Shown here one piece after another: positions 34,404 to 42,937 of a stretch of DNA of 64,000 bases. A program made the position numbers and the translations under genes. Position 1 is the stretch's first letter. Every line of letters starts with the position of its first letter. The stretch spans positions 10,860-74,859 of the forward strand of contig NZ_CAMFHL010000009.1 of NCBI RefSeq assembly GCF_945952095.1, given 5' to 3'. The DNA is from an uncultured Arsenicibacter sp. (GTDB lineage: Bacteria; Bacteroidota; Bacteroidia; Cytophagales; Spirosomataceae). Under the pieces are notes generated by a model. The model ran no database searches. It had not been told where the DNA came from and saw nothing but the letters and a program-made list of their open reading frames with translations.

Positions 34404-35861
34404 TTAATTTTTAGCGGCAAAGGCCTCGCGAAGCACTTGCCGGTCGTCGAAATCGTATTTTACACCGTTGATTTCCTGATAAGTTTCGTGCCCTTTGCCG
34501 GCTACCAGAATAATATCGCGGGGCTGTGCCATCGACACCGCCTTCTGAATAGCGTCTCTCCGGTCTTCAATGGTGATTGTTTTTTTGAAATCAATCGGCG
34601 GCACGCCGGCCTGCATCTGTTCCAGAATGGCCATCGGGTCTTCGTTGCGCGGATTGTCGGAGGTCAGAATCACCTTATTACTGAATTTACAGGCGATTTC
34701 GGCCATGATCGGGCGCTTAGCCGCATCGCGGTTGCCGCCGCAGCCGACAATGGTAATCACCTGCTCGTTTTCGTTGCGGAGACCGGCAATGGTTTCCAGC
34801 ACGTTCTGCAAGGCATCCGGCGTGTGAGCATAATCGACAATGCCCACGATCTGGTTGCCGGAGATCACCTGCTCGAAGCGGCCCGGGGGGGGCATCAGGC
34901 CCGACAGCTGCGTCAGTACTTCATCGCGGTCCTCGCCCAGCAATACCGCCGCCCCATACACAGCCAGCAGGTTATAGGCATTGAATTTACCGATCAGCTT
35001 AAACCACACCTGACGGCCTTCGATGTCCATTTCCAGTCCGAACAACCCGTCAGCGATGATCCGGCCCTTGAACGTACCCAGGGTCTGGAGTGAATAGCTT
35101 TCCTTGCGGGCGGCTGTGTTCTGCAGCATGACCATGCCCCGTTTGTCATCCACATTCACCAGCGCAAAGGCCGAGGCCGGCAGCTGGTCGAAAAAGCCTT
35201 TTTTTGCCTTGATGTAGTTATCAAACGTCTTATGGAAATCGAGGTGGTCGTGGGTGATGTTGGTGAAAATACCGCCGGCAAATGTGAGTCCGGCAATACG
35301 CTCCTGCACGACTGCGTGTGAGCTGACCTCCATAAACACATGCGTACAGCCGTGCCGCAGCATATCGTTCAGTAACACATTGATCGAAATCGAATCCGGG
35401 GTCGTGTGCGTTGATGGAATGACCTCATCGTCGATCTGGTTCTGCACCGTCGACAGTAATCCGCAGCGATAGCCCAGCTTACGGAACAAGCGGAAGAGCA
35501 GGGTGGCGGTTGAGGTTTTGCCGTTGGTGCCGGTTACGCCGACCAGCTTCAGTTTTTTCGCCGGATGTTCGTAGAAGTTGGCGGCCATCAGTCCCATTCC
35601 TTTTGCGGAGTCCTGCACCTGCACATAGGCTACCGATGGGTTCAGCGTTTGCGGAAACTCCTCACACAAAATGGCAGATGCTCCTTGTTCAATGGCTTTG
35701 CCGATAAACTTATGCCCGTCGGTGACGGTACCCCGTACCGCAATGAACAGGCTACCCGGACCCGCCTTGCGCGAGTCCATCGTCAGGTTGGTAATCTCTG
35801 TATCCATGCTGCCGGATGTAGCAAGCAGCGATACTTTATAGGCAATGTCTTTTAGTTGCAT
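34404..35861 (-). CDS. murE: UDP-N-acetylmuramoyl-L-alanyl-D-glutamate--2,6-diaminopimelate ligase
   Basis: A 485-residue cytoplasmic Mur ligase. The ATP-binding motif GVTGTNGKTSTATLL is near residue 100, followed by the ligase domain and the substrate signature DNPRNEDP. The DNPR form is the one selecting meso-diaminopimelate rather than lysine, so the peptidoglycan is predicted to be of the DAP type. It lies 13 bases after ftsI. ATG 35861 gives the normal family N-terminus; the upstream ATG at 35930 is inside ftsI and unlikely. Confidence 0.97.
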   Translation of the reverse strand: MQLKDIAYKVSLLATSGSMDTEITNLTMDSRKAGPGSLFIAVRGTVTDGHKFIGKAIEQGASAILCEEFPQTLNPSVAYVQVQDSAKGMGLMAANFYEHPAKKLKLVGVTGTNGKTSTATLLFRLFRKLGYRCGLLSTVQNQIDDEVIPSTHTTPDSISINVLLNDMLRHGCTHVFMEVSSHAVVQERIAGLTFAGGIFTNITHDHLDFHKTFDNYIKAKKGFFDQLPASAFALVNVDDKRGMVMLQNTAARKESYSLQTLGTFKGRIIADGLFGLEMDIEGRQVWFKLIGKFNAYNLLAVYGAAVLLGEDRDEVLTQLSGLMPPPGRFEQVISGNQIVGIVDYAHTPDALQNVLETIAGLRNENEQVITIVGCGGNRDAAKRPIMAEIACKFSNKVILTSDNPRNEDPMAILEQMQAGVPPIDFKKTITIEDRRDAIQKAVSMAQPRDIILVAGKGHETYQEINGVKYDFDDRQVLREAFAAKN

Positions 35862-35874
35862 AGATTGGTTGTGT

Positions 35875-38025
35875 TTACTCAAGCACCAGCGAAATGGTCT
35901 TAACACCTTTTGTCGGTGTGCCGGGTTCAACAGACTGTTCTTTTACCCGCCCTTGTCCGGTTATACTGACACGAATCCCTCTGTTTTCGAGGATGTAAAG
36001 CGCATCGCGGAGTGTCAGTCCCCGCACATCAGGAACACGCTTTGTATTCGATGACTGGCTTTTCCAGCCGCCGTTCGTTGTTTTGAGTACCCAGCCGTCG
36101 GTGTCCGGTTCACCGGCCAGCGCCAGTTCGGTACTGATGGTATGCAGGTCTTCGGCCAGACCGGCTTTCAGGTCCGGTAAATGCCCGCTAGCCTGCTTCA
36201 CCAGCGGCGGGTGCATATGAATGTCAAAGGCATGAATCCGGTCGGCTACCTCCTTAAACACCGGTGCGGCTACCTTACCGCCATATAACGAATCGTTATT
36301 GCTGAAGCGTGGGTTATCAATAGCGGCCAGGACCGTATACTTTGGTTTATTAGCCGGGAAATAGCCGATAAACGACGAGTAATAACTACCGGCCTGCCCC
36401 ATTTTTTTCTGGGCCGTTCCGGTCTTACCGGCCATGCGGTAGTAGGGCGAGGCAATACTACGGGCGGTACCGTGTTCGACAACTCCCTCCAGCATTTTTT
36501 TCGCCAGCTTAATGGTTCGTTCCGAGCAGAACGGCTCAGGGGCAACATACGGCTGGTTATCAACAATCACTTCGTCGGCGAGCCGGACCTGTTTCACAAT
36601 CATCGGGCGTACCCACTTGCCGTCGTTGGCAACAGCATTGTAGAACGTCGCCATCTGAAGCGGGGTTATCAGCATTTCGTAGCCGTACGACATAAATGTC
36701 AGCGAGGTGCGGCTCCAGCCTTTCATCTGCGGATTCCGGATAAACGGTTTCACTTCCCCTTTCATGTGAATGCCGGTCGGCTGGGTCAGTTTAAACTTGT
36801 GCAGGTATTGGCAGTAGCGGTCCGGCCGGCTGTAGAAATAGTCTTTCATCATCAGGTGAATCCCGACATTCGATGATTTCTCAAATACCTGCTGTGCCGT
36901 TATGGTGCCATAACCGCCCCGCTTGGAGTCGGTGATTTTAACACCCCGATAGGTCGTTGAACCGTCGCCGGTAGGGATCTTTTTGCCGGGGGTAATGGCA
37001 TTCTCTTCCAGCAGGGCCATCATCGTGACCAGCTTGAAGGTCGAGCCGGGGTCTGTGCGACCAGCCAGTGCGTGGTTGAAGTTTTCGAAATAGCGTTCGC
37101 CCGAGCGGGTCAGGTTAGCAATGGCTTTGATTTCGCCCGTAGCCACTTCCATAACCAGCACACAGCCTTTGTCGGCCTGAAATTTTTCCATGTACTTCCG
37201 CAGCGACGATTCGGCAATGTCCTGATAATTAACGTCGATGGTTGTGTACAGGTCCATACCTGGTTCCGGACGCATATCGGGTCCGTCTTCAACCGGTTTT
37301 TTTACCCCGCCCGACAGGATCTCAATCAGTCCGACGGCATTTTTGCCGGCCAGTTCCGGCTGGTAGCTTTCTTCGAGCCCGCGGAGGCCTTTACCGTTTT
37401 CGGGGTTCAGCATACCGAGTGTCCGTTCTGCCATGGTGCCGAACGGATGGTAGCGTTCGTAATACGCCCGGAATACCCCGCCGCCGCCACGGTAAATTCT
37501 GGTGCGTTTAAGATTACTCTTATCGGGATGCGTCACAATCCGGTCACGCTTCCGGAAAAAAGGCCATCGCCGCATGTATTCCCGTTCCGAAAAGCTGATT
37601 CGCCGGGGCAACGGGATGTATTGCCGGCCTTCTTCCCGTGCATCTTCGGCCAGCCGGATGTATTCCTGCTTCGTCCGGTCGCGGAATACGTTGTGCAGTA
37701 GTATACCAAGCGAATCTTTTTTTCTGGCAAAAAACAGGGAGTCGGCTACGGTCGGGTCAAGGCCTACATCGTAGGAGGGGAGCGAGGTAGCCAGCAGACT
37801 GCGTCCGTCGGCCGCGTAAATGTTTCCCCGCATGGCACGGAGGGTATCCTGTCGGATTTTAACGCCTTCGAGCCGCTCAATCCAGCGTTTTCCATCGTAT
37901 ACCTGGAAAAACTGTACATAAACAAGCTTACCCACAACGGCCACCGCAAACAGGGCGATGGCAATGAAGGCCAGCGTTGCCCGTAACAGAAATTCCTGCT
38001 TAATATTGGATGACTTCTCACTCAT
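35875..38025 (-). CDS. ftsI: Division-specific penicillin-binding protein (peptidoglycan transpeptidase) with PASTA domain
   Basis: A 716-residue class B PBP: one N-terminal membrane helix (about 12-35), a dimerisation/pedestal region, a transpeptidase domain with the active-site serine in DPGSTFK, SSN and AGKTGTAQ (SxxK, SxN, KTG), and one C-terminal PASTA domain (VPDVRGLTLRDALYILENRGI, about 650-716). It cross-links septal peptidoglycan in the FtsW-FtsI-FtsL complex. The start ATG 38025 overlaps the ftsL stop as ATGAGTGA; an ATG four codons earlier (38037) is also possible. Place and domains fix the division role. Confidence 0.95.
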   Translation of the reverse strand: MSEKSSNIKQEFLLRATLAFIAIALFAVAVVGKLVYVQFFQVYDGKRWIERLEGVKIRQDTLRAMRGNIYAADGRSLLATSLPSYDVGLDPTVADSLFFARKKDSLGILLHNVFRDRTKQEYIRLAEDAREEGRQYIPLPRRISFSEREYMRRWPFFRKRDRIVTHPDKSNLKRTRIYRGGGGVFRAYYERYHPFGTMAERTLGMLNPENGKGLRGLEESYQPELAGKNAVGLIEILSGGVKKPVEDGPDMRPEPGMDLYTTIDVNYQDIAESSLRKYMEKFQADKGCVLVMEVATGEIKAIANLTRSGERYFENFNHALAGRTDPGSTFKLVTMMALLEENAITPGKKIPTGDGSTTYRGVKITDSKRGGYGTITAQQVFEKSSNVGIHLMMKDYFYSRPDRYCQYLHKFKLTQPTGIHMKGEVKPFIRNPQMKGWSRTSLTFMSYGYEMLITPLQMATFYNAVANDGKWVRPMIVKQVRLADEVIVDNQPYVAPEPFCSERTIKLAKKMLEGVVEHGTARSIASPYYRMAGKTGTAQKKMGQAGSYYSSFIGYFPANKPKYTVLAAIDNPRFSNNDSLYGGKVAAPVFKEVADRIHAFDIHMHPPLVKQASGHLPDLKAGLAEDLHTISTELALAGEPDTDGWVLKTTNGGWKSQSSNTKRVPDVRGLTLRDALYILENRGIRVSITGQGRVKEQSVEPGTPTKGVKTISLVLE

Positions 38026-38413
38026 CGGATTTAACAATTATTTTGCGGGGTGGGGTCTGGCCGTCCGTTAAGCCCAGCGGGGCCACCCGTTTACTGAGTT
38101 CAGATTGTTTGCCGCTTTTCATGAAATCAGCTTCCAGCGTAGTGTATTTTGCCCGAAGCTCATCAACACTGGTTTTGGTCTGCTGAATCTGCCGGACCAG
38201 CCGTTCGGCGTTGTGGTTGAGCCCGACGTAAATCGTCATCAGAAACGTAATCCACAAAATGCGTTCGATATTGCGGATGGGCCATGCGTTATCACCTTCA
38301 CCAAACAGGTGGTCGAAGCCAATGACATTGTCAATGACCATACGCAGCCGGCTCTTCCGCTTCTGGCGGATTTCGGCTTTGACTTTTGGGGTACGGTATG
38401 TATTCTTTGCCAT
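38018..38413 (-). CDS. ftsL: FtsL-like division protein
   Basis: A 131-residue bitopic protein with a basic cytoplasmic N-terminus (MAKNTYRTPKVKAEIRQKRKSR), one membrane helix (RILWITFLMTIYVGL, about 62-76) and a periplasmic coiled coil (AERLVRQIQQTKTSVDELRAKYTTLEADFM). Size, topology and position between rsmH and ftsI identify an FtsL equivalent, which holds the FtsQLB-FtsWI division complex together; sequence identity to FtsL is always low. Translation from ATG 38413 avoids reading the GC-rich repeat upstream, which an earlier ATG at 38497 would do. It overlaps ftsI by eight bases. Confidence 0.82.
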   Translation of the reverse strand: MAKNTYRTPKVKAEIRQKRKSRLRMVIDNVIGFDHLFGEGDNAWPIRNIERILWITFLMTIYVGLNHNAERLVRQIQQTKTSVDELRAKYTTLEADFMKSGKQSELSKRVAPLGLTDGQTPPRKIIVKSDE

Positions 38414-38425
38414 ACGTTGCTTGTC

Positions 38426-38515
38426 GTATGGGCGACCCCGTGTGGTCGCCCCGTGGATGATTTTTGGGCGCCCACGTGGATGGTTTTGGGCGCCCACGTG
38501 GGGGCGCCCCTACGG
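38426..38515. repeat. GC-rich palindromic repeat element inside the cell-wall operon
   Basis: It contains GGGCGACC...GGTCGCCC arms and two direct copies, 22 bases apart, of TTTTGGGCGCCCACGTGG (38462-38479 and 38484-38501), ending GGGGCGCCCCTACGG. On the minus strand its edge GTAGGGGCG supplies the TAG stop of rsmH (38510-38512). It resembles REP-type intergenic palindromes and would form strong RNA structure between rsmH and ftsL. Confidence 0.8.
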
Positions 38516-39424
38516 TTTTTCGGCGATGCGTAACTTGGCGCTGCGGGCGCGGGGGTTACGGCTGATTTCTTCTTCGCTGGCTTCAACCGGTTTGCGGGTT
38601 ACCGACTGAAGGGGCTTGAGGTCGTTACCAAACAGATCCTTTTCCACTTCACCGTGAAATTTGCCTTTGTTGATAAAGTTCTTCACCAGCCGGTCTTCCA
38701 GCGAATGATAGGACATAACGACCAGACGACCGCCGGGATTGAGTACGTCGGGGACCTGTAGCAAAAATTCTTCAAGCACCTTCAGCTCTTCGTTCACCTC
38801 AATGCGGAGGGCCTGAAAAACCTGCGCGAAATACTTGTTTTCCTTACCCCGCGGCGCATACCGTTGCAGGGCGGCTTTCAGGTCGTTAACGGTTTTGATC
38901 GGGCTGTTCAGCCGGCTGGCGGCAATGGCGCCGGCTGCCGTGCGGGCATTGGTGATTTCGCCGTACATACCGAGGATACGGTGCAGCTGGTCTTCAGGGT
39001 AGTTGTTTACCACGTCGGCGGCAGTCTGCTCGCCCTGCTGGTTCATACGCATGTCGAGCGCGGCATCGTAGCGCGTTGAAAAGCCTCGTTCCGGCGTATC
39101 GATCTGGTGCGACGAAATGCCGAGGTCGGCCAGGATACCGTCGATTTTCCGGATGCCATACAGCCGCAGATACCGTTGCAGGTAGCGGAAATTGGCCGCA
39201 ACAAAGGTCAGGCGCGGGTCACCCATGTGCTGTGCCTGGTTCCGGGCATCGGGGTCCTGATCAAATGCAATCAACCGGCCGCCTTCCAGCCGCTGGAGGA
39301 TGGCCCGGCTGTGGCCGCCCCCGCCGAAGGTTACATCAACGTAAATGCCGCCCGGGGTCAGATTCAGGCCGTCAAGGCACTCCTGAAGCATGACCGGGGT
39401 ATGGTAAGTGCTATTTTCAGTCAT
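38510..39424 (-). CDS. rsmH: 16S rRNA (cytosine-1402-N4)-methyltransferase
   Basis: A 304-residue RsmH (MraW) methylating C1402 of 16S rRNA with S-adenosylmethionine. The start HTPVMLQECLDGL, the SAM site VDVTFGGGGHSRAIL, DILADLGISSHQID and RGFSTRYDAALDMRM are all typical, as is the late SYHSLEDRLVKNF. It opens the division/cell-wall cluster on the minus strand, with a promoter element 76 bases upstream. No mraZ precedes it; the gene upstream is divergent. Its stop codon lies in a repeat element, so its last residues (RIAEKP) may be altered relative to relatives. Confidence 0.97.
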   Translation of the reverse strand: MTENSTYHTPVMLQECLDGLNLTPGGIYVDVTFGGGGHSRAILQRLEGGRLIAFDQDPDARNQAQHMGDPRLTFVAANFRYLQRYLRLYGIRKIDGILADLGISSHQIDTPERGFSTRYDAALDMRMNQQGEQTAADVVNNYPEDQLHRILGMYGEITNARTAAGAIAASRLNSPIKTVNDLKAALQRYAPRGKENKYFAQVFQALRIEVNEELKVLEEFLLQVPDVLNPGGRLVVMSYHSLEDRLVKNFINKGKFHGEVEKDLFGNDLKPLQSVTRKPVEASEEEISRNPRARSAKLRIAEKP

Positions 39425-39499
39425 AAAGACACGTATGGGTCGTTGTTTTCAGACAAAGCCCGGGCCGGCAAGGAACCAATCCGAAACTTTTGTCAGTTA

Positions 39500-39507
39500 C
39501 AAACTTA
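39500..39507 (-). promoter_or_regulatory. -7 promoter element of the rsmH-ftsL-ftsI-murE-mraY cluster
   Basis: The minus strand reads TAAGTTTG, 76 bases before the rsmH ATG. No -33 TTG is seen at the usual distance. Confidence 0.45.
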
Positions 39508-39570
39508 GCAAATCGCGCCCGATTGTGTGGTAGTAAACGGCAATCCTGACCGGCGTTATTTTTTAATGGT

Positions 39571-40824
39571 ATGAAGAAAAACCTGACCATCTGTCTGCTG
39601 GCGTTTCTGGGAATGCCGGTTCTGGTATCTGCACAATCGGCGGCTGCGGTTAAATCCGGTACCTGGCGTGCCGTAATCAAAAACGCGGGCGGCGAGCTGC
39701 CGTTCGGACTCGATGTTCAGCCGGCTGCCGATCCGGCTAAGGGCGCAAACACGTACACCGTCTATGCCGTGAATGGTGCCGAACGCCTGCCAATGGATGC
39801 GGCCAGTATGCAGGGCGATACGCTGCGGATTCCGATGGCCTTGTTTGATTCGGAAATCGTAGCGCATGTTTCCGGGAATACTATGAAAGGGTACTGGAAG
39901 CGCCGCCGCGTAGCACAGCAATACCAGACGCTGCCGTTTGAGGCACAATACGGCGCCGCGGCAAGGTTCAGGCCAACCACAACCGATCAGGCAAAAGCGG
40001 ATTTCGGCGGCACATGGGCTGTCACGTTCAGCGGACCGGATGGCAGCGGTGCGTATCCGGCGGTGGGCATTTTTAAACAAACCGGTAATCAGGTGACTGG
40101 TACGTTCCTGACCGAAACCGGCGACTACCGTTATCTGGCCGGCAATGTGTACGGCGACAGCCTGCTGCTGTCGTGCTTCGATGGCTCCCACCTCTTCACG
40201 TTCAAAGCAAAACAAAACGCCGGACGTATCCTGAAAGGTGATTTCTGGGCGGGCGTGGCCGGTCATGAAATCTGGACCGCAAAGCCCGACCCGAAAGCGG
40301 CATTGCCCGATCCGGCCAAACTGACGTACATCAAAGAAGGCCAATCGTTCGCTTTTTCGTTTCCGGAACCAAACGGAAAGCAATTATCACTGAATGATGA
40401 CCGTTTTAAAGGTAAAGTGACGGTTGTGCAGATTCTGGGTACATGGTGCCCGAACTGTATGGACGAGACCCGTTTTCTGGCTCCGTGGTACAAGCGGAAT
40501 CAGAAGCGCGGCGTCGAAATCGTTGGCCTGGCCTTTGAAAAAACGGCCGATCTGGCGGAGTCCGGCCCGAAAATACAGCGGATGAAAGAGCGCTTCGGCG
40601 TTGACTATCCGGTGTTGCTGGCCGGCACAAACGACAAGGCTGAGGCGTCTAAAGCGTTACCTGCCCTGAATCGGGTAGTGGCCTTTCCGACAACGATTTT
40701 CATCGATAAGAAAGGCAAGGTGCGGCATATCCATACGGGCTTTTCCGGTCCGGGAACGGGTAAGTATTACGATCAGTACATCGGAGAGTATAACCGGCTG
40801 ATCGACAAATTATTGGCTGAATGA
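39571..40824 (+). CDS. TlpA-like exported thioredoxin-fold protein
   Basis: A 417-residue exported protein (signal peptide MKKNLTICLLAFLGMPVLVSAQ). The first 250 residues form a lipocalin/beta-sandwich-like region (GGTWAVTFSGPDGSGAYPAVGIFKQ, GNVYGDSLLLSCFDGSHLF), as in DUF4369-like or TlpA-associated domains of Bacteroidota. The C-terminal thioredoxin fold has the redox pair WCPNC (C293, C296) and the cis-proline loop VAFPTTIFIDKKG. It probably reduces disulfides in the periplasm. It overlaps the next gene by ATGA, so the two are translated together. Confidence 0.9.
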   Translation: MKKNLTICLLAFLGMPVLVSAQSAAAVKSGTWRAVIKNAGGELPFGLDVQPAADPAKGANTYTVYAVNGAERLPMDAASMQGDTLRIPMALFDSEIVAHVSGNTMKGYWKRRRVAQQYQTLPFEAQYGAAARFRPTTTDQAKADFGGTWAVTFSGPDGSGAYPAVGIFKQTGNQVTGTFLTETGDYRYLAGNVYGDSLLLSCFDGSHLFTFKAKQNAGRILKGDFWAGVAGHEIWTAKPDPKAALPDPAKLTYIKEGQSFAFSFPEPNGKQLSLNDDRFKGKVTVVQILGTWCPNCMDETRFLAPWYKRNQKRGVEIVGLAFEKTADLAESGPKIQRMKERFGVDYPVLLAGTNDKAEASKALPALNRVVAFPTTIFIDKKGKVRHIHTGFSGPGTGKYYDQYIGEYNRLIDKLLAE

Positions 40825-41507
40825 CCCCAACAAAAAAGCCGGTGATACCGGCCGTGGCAGGTGTGCTGCTCACGGTAATGCCCGTGCTGACCAGTTCATT
40901 TATCACGTATGAAGTAATTACCCGTGAGGCCGTGTTTGCGGCCTGGACGGGCCCCGAATGGCTGATTGCCACGCTGGTGTGTTGTGTCACCTCGACCTTC
41001 GCGCTGACCCCTCCGACGTTTCTGGCGCTGGTATTCGGCTATTTTTTAGGCTGGCCGGCCCTGCTTCCGGTGTTTTTCCTGAACATGGCGGCCATCGCGC
41101 TGGTCAATCTGCTGGTGCGTTTCCTGAACCAGCCCCAACTGCTGACCTATCTCGAAAACAATAAAAATGCCCGTCAGGTGCTGGCCCGTATTCACCAGCG
41201 GGAGCTTTGGTTTATTTTCTTCGCCAAGCTGTCGCCGGTACTGCCGTTTGCGCTGACCAACCTGGTCTTTGCCTTGTCGGGAGCCCGGCTGCGGAATATT
41301 CTGCTGGGCGGTTTTATGGGCATGATTCCACGGACGATTCTCGCCGTAGGGGCAGGCTTGCAGGCGCAGGAGCTGCGTCAGCTGCTGGAACACCCGAATC
41401 AGGCCAGCGGTATGCAGCTGGCAACCATTGGCCTGTTCGTGGCGTCGATTATCGGGTTCTGGCTGGTGCTTGGCCGCTACAAACCCGGCGAAGTGCCTCA
41501 TGCCTGA
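40821..41507 (+). CDS. TVP38/TMEM64 (VTT domain) membrane protein
   Basis: A 228-residue polytopic protein with the VTT/DedA-like core: FALTPPTFLALVFGYFLGWPALLPVFFLNM, then the amphipathic loop LWFIFFAKLSPVLPFALTNLVFALSGARLRNILLGGFMGMIPRT. These proteins are linked to lipid scrambling or undecaprenyl phosphate flipping. It starts within the last codons of the TlpA-like gene (overlap ATGA at 40821-40824), so the two form an operon, though the reason for the link is unclear. It is convergent with ohrR, two bases from its stop. Confidence 0.88.
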   Translation: MTPTKKPVIPAVAGVLLTVMPVLTSSFITYEVITREAVFAAWTGPEWLIATLVCCVTSTFALTPPTFLALVFGYFLGWPALLPVFFLNMAAIALVNLLVRFLNQPQLLTYLENNKNARQVLARIHQRELWFIFFAKLSPVLPFALTNLVFALSGARLRNILLGGFMGMIPRTILAVGAGLQAQELRQLLEHPNQASGMQLATIGLFVASIIGFWLVLGRYKPGEVPHA

Positions 41508-41509
41508 GG

Positions 41510-41950
41510 CTATCCGGCATGCTGAATTATTTTTTGCAGCGTCTGGTAAAAACCGGTGAGCTCCTGCATATCAATGGTTGAGCTACGAAACAGTTCAGTA
41601 ATTTTCTCCGGAATACAGACTGCCTTTTCCTTGAGGGCCTGACCGCTTTCGGTCAACGCAATCAAGACGCTCCGTTCGTCGGTCACCGACCGCTTCCGGC
41701 TGATGTACTGCTTTTGTTCCAGCCGCTTCAGCAGGGGTGTCAGGGTGCTGGTTTCCAGATACAGCCGTTTGGTAAGCTCACCGACCGGCTGGTTATCGGT
41801 TTGCCAGAGCGCCAGCAGCACCAGATACTGCGGATAAGTAATGTCGAGTTCCTCCAGCAGCGGGCCATACATGCGCGTCGTCAGCCGCGATGCCACGTAG
41901 AGCGGAAAGCAAAGCTGGTTTTCCAAACGGAGCATTTCATCGGTTGTCAT
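41510..41950 (-). CDS. OhrR/MarR-type peroxide-sensing repressor
   Basis: A 146-residue MarR protein with the OhrR features: N-terminal LENQLCFPLYVASR with the peroxide-sensing cysteine C14, the DITYPQYLVLLALW helix, and the winged helix ETSTLTPLLKRLEQKQYISRKRSVTDERSVLIALT. In OhrR, oxidation of this cysteine by organic peroxides releases the operator. Here the gene sits behind, and overlaps by 14 bases, a DoxX-glutathione peroxidase fusion gene rather than ohr. A palindrome in the promoter of that gene (42881-42894) is a fitting operator. Confidence 0.9.
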   Translation of the reverse strand: MTTDEMLRLENQLCFPLYVASRLTTRMYGPLLEELDITYPQYLVLLALWQTDNQPVGELTKRLYLETSTLTPLLKRLEQKQYISRKRSVTDERSVLIALTESGQALKEKAVCIPEKITELFRSSTIDMQELTGFYQTLQKIIQHAG

Positions 41951-42860
41951 GCTGTAAAAGCGATTTAATCGTGGCTTCCATGTCTTCCGGTTTGGTGGTC
42001 GGGCCGAAGCGCTTCACCGGATTACCGTTTTTGTCGAGCACAAATTTCGTGAAATTCCATTTGACAGCACTGCCCAAAACACCGCCCAGTTTAGCCTTCA
42101 GATAGGCAAAAACCGGATGCGTACCGGCACCATTAACATCAACTTTGGCAAACATCGGAAAACTCACCCCGTAATTCAGCTGGCAAAATTCCTGGATATC
42201 ATCGGCCGAGCCTGGCTCCTGGCCGGCAAACTGGTTGCACGGAAAACCCAGAATTACCAGCCCTTCGCTGCGGTATTGCTTGTACAGCGCTTCCAGTCCT
42301 TCGAACTGTGGCGTCAGGCCGCATTTGCTGGCTGTGTTGACCACCATCACCACATTGCCACGGTAGGTGTCCATCGGCGTTGTGCGGCCTTTGATGTCTT
42401 CCGCCTGTAAATCATAAAAATGCTTCGCCACGGTTGCCCCGCCGCTAAACTGCACCATGAGATAGCGCAGGGCACCTGTCGACCAGAGTGCCCACAGGAC
42501 CAGTACCGGCTGGAAAAATAACCGGATCAGCCGCTTCTGGTCGGTGTCAAGGCCGAAGGCATCAGTATGGTTGAGGTACTGCGCAATGTTGCCCGGAAAA
42601 ATCAGAATATAAAAGGCGGCCAGCGCTAAACCGGCGTTTATCCGTTGTTTGGCCCAAAAGGCCATACTAGCCCCAAGCAGTATTTCCACGACACCCGACA
42701 AAATAACAACCACGTCCTTACTGAGTGGAATCCAGTTTGGTACCTGCGCCTGAAACTCTGCCCGTTGAAACGTTAAATGACCGATACCAGCCATGAGCAT
42801 CAATAATCCGAGAATAACCCGGAAGATGTTCTGTATTGTAGTGGTTTGGTTTGTCTGCAT
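41937..42860 (-). CDS. DoxX-like membrane domain fused to thiol-type glutathione peroxidase
   Basis: A 307-residue fusion. Residues 1-140 form four membrane helices of the DoxX type (FRVILGLLMLMAGIGHLTF, VVVILSGVVEILLGAS, INAGLALAAFYILIFPGNIAQYL). Residues 160-307 are a complete glutathione peroxidase: peroxidatic C180 (ASKCGLTP), Q210 (FPCNQFAGQ), W268 and N269 (KWNFTK), plus C226 (QEFC), the resolving cysteine typical of thioredoxin-dependent enzymes. It should reduce lipid or organic peroxides at the membrane. The next gene is its probable repressor. ATG 42860 is used because the one at 42890 lies in the operator. No frameshift is seen. Confidence 0.92.
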   Translation of the reverse strand: MQTNQTTTIQNIFRVILGLLMLMAGIGHLTFQRAEFQAQVPNWIPLSKDVVVILSGVVEILLGASMAFWAKQRINAGLALAAFYILIFPGNIAQYLNHTDAFGLDTDQKRLIRLFFQPVLVLWALWSTGALRYLMVQFSGGATVAKHFYDLQAEDIKGRTTPMDTYRGNVVMVVNTASKCGLTPQFEGLEALYKQYRSEGLVILGFPCNQFAGQEPGSADDIQEFCQLNYGVSFPMFAKVDVNGAGTHPVFAYLKAKLGGVLGSAVKWNFTKFVLDKNGNPVKRFGPTTKPEDMEATIKSLLQHDNR

Positions 42861-42880
42861 GTTTTTATCTTTTACGATTA

Positions 42881-42902
42881 TATCGTACACGATACAAATG
42901 TA
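42881..42902 (-). promoter_or_regulatory. Promoter and probable OhrR operator
   Basis: The minus strand reads TACATTTG (42902-42895), a -7 element, directly followed by the palindrome TATCGT-GT-ACGATA (42894-42881); a second overlapping palindrome ACGAT-TAT-ATCGT covers 42874-42886. A bound MarR protein here would cover the start of transcription. Confidence 0.6.
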
Positions 42903-42937
42903 TGTGTTTTTTCTAAAACAGCGTATAGTGAAAAATG

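Noticed and set aside
38414..38497. Longer ftsL start at 38497
   Set aside because: The extra 28 residues would be read from the palindromic repeat and are not FtsL-like.
39556..40383. Minus-strand frame of 275 residues opposite the TlpA-like gene
   Set aside because: No recognisable domain, and the plus-strand frame has a signal peptide and WCPNC motif.
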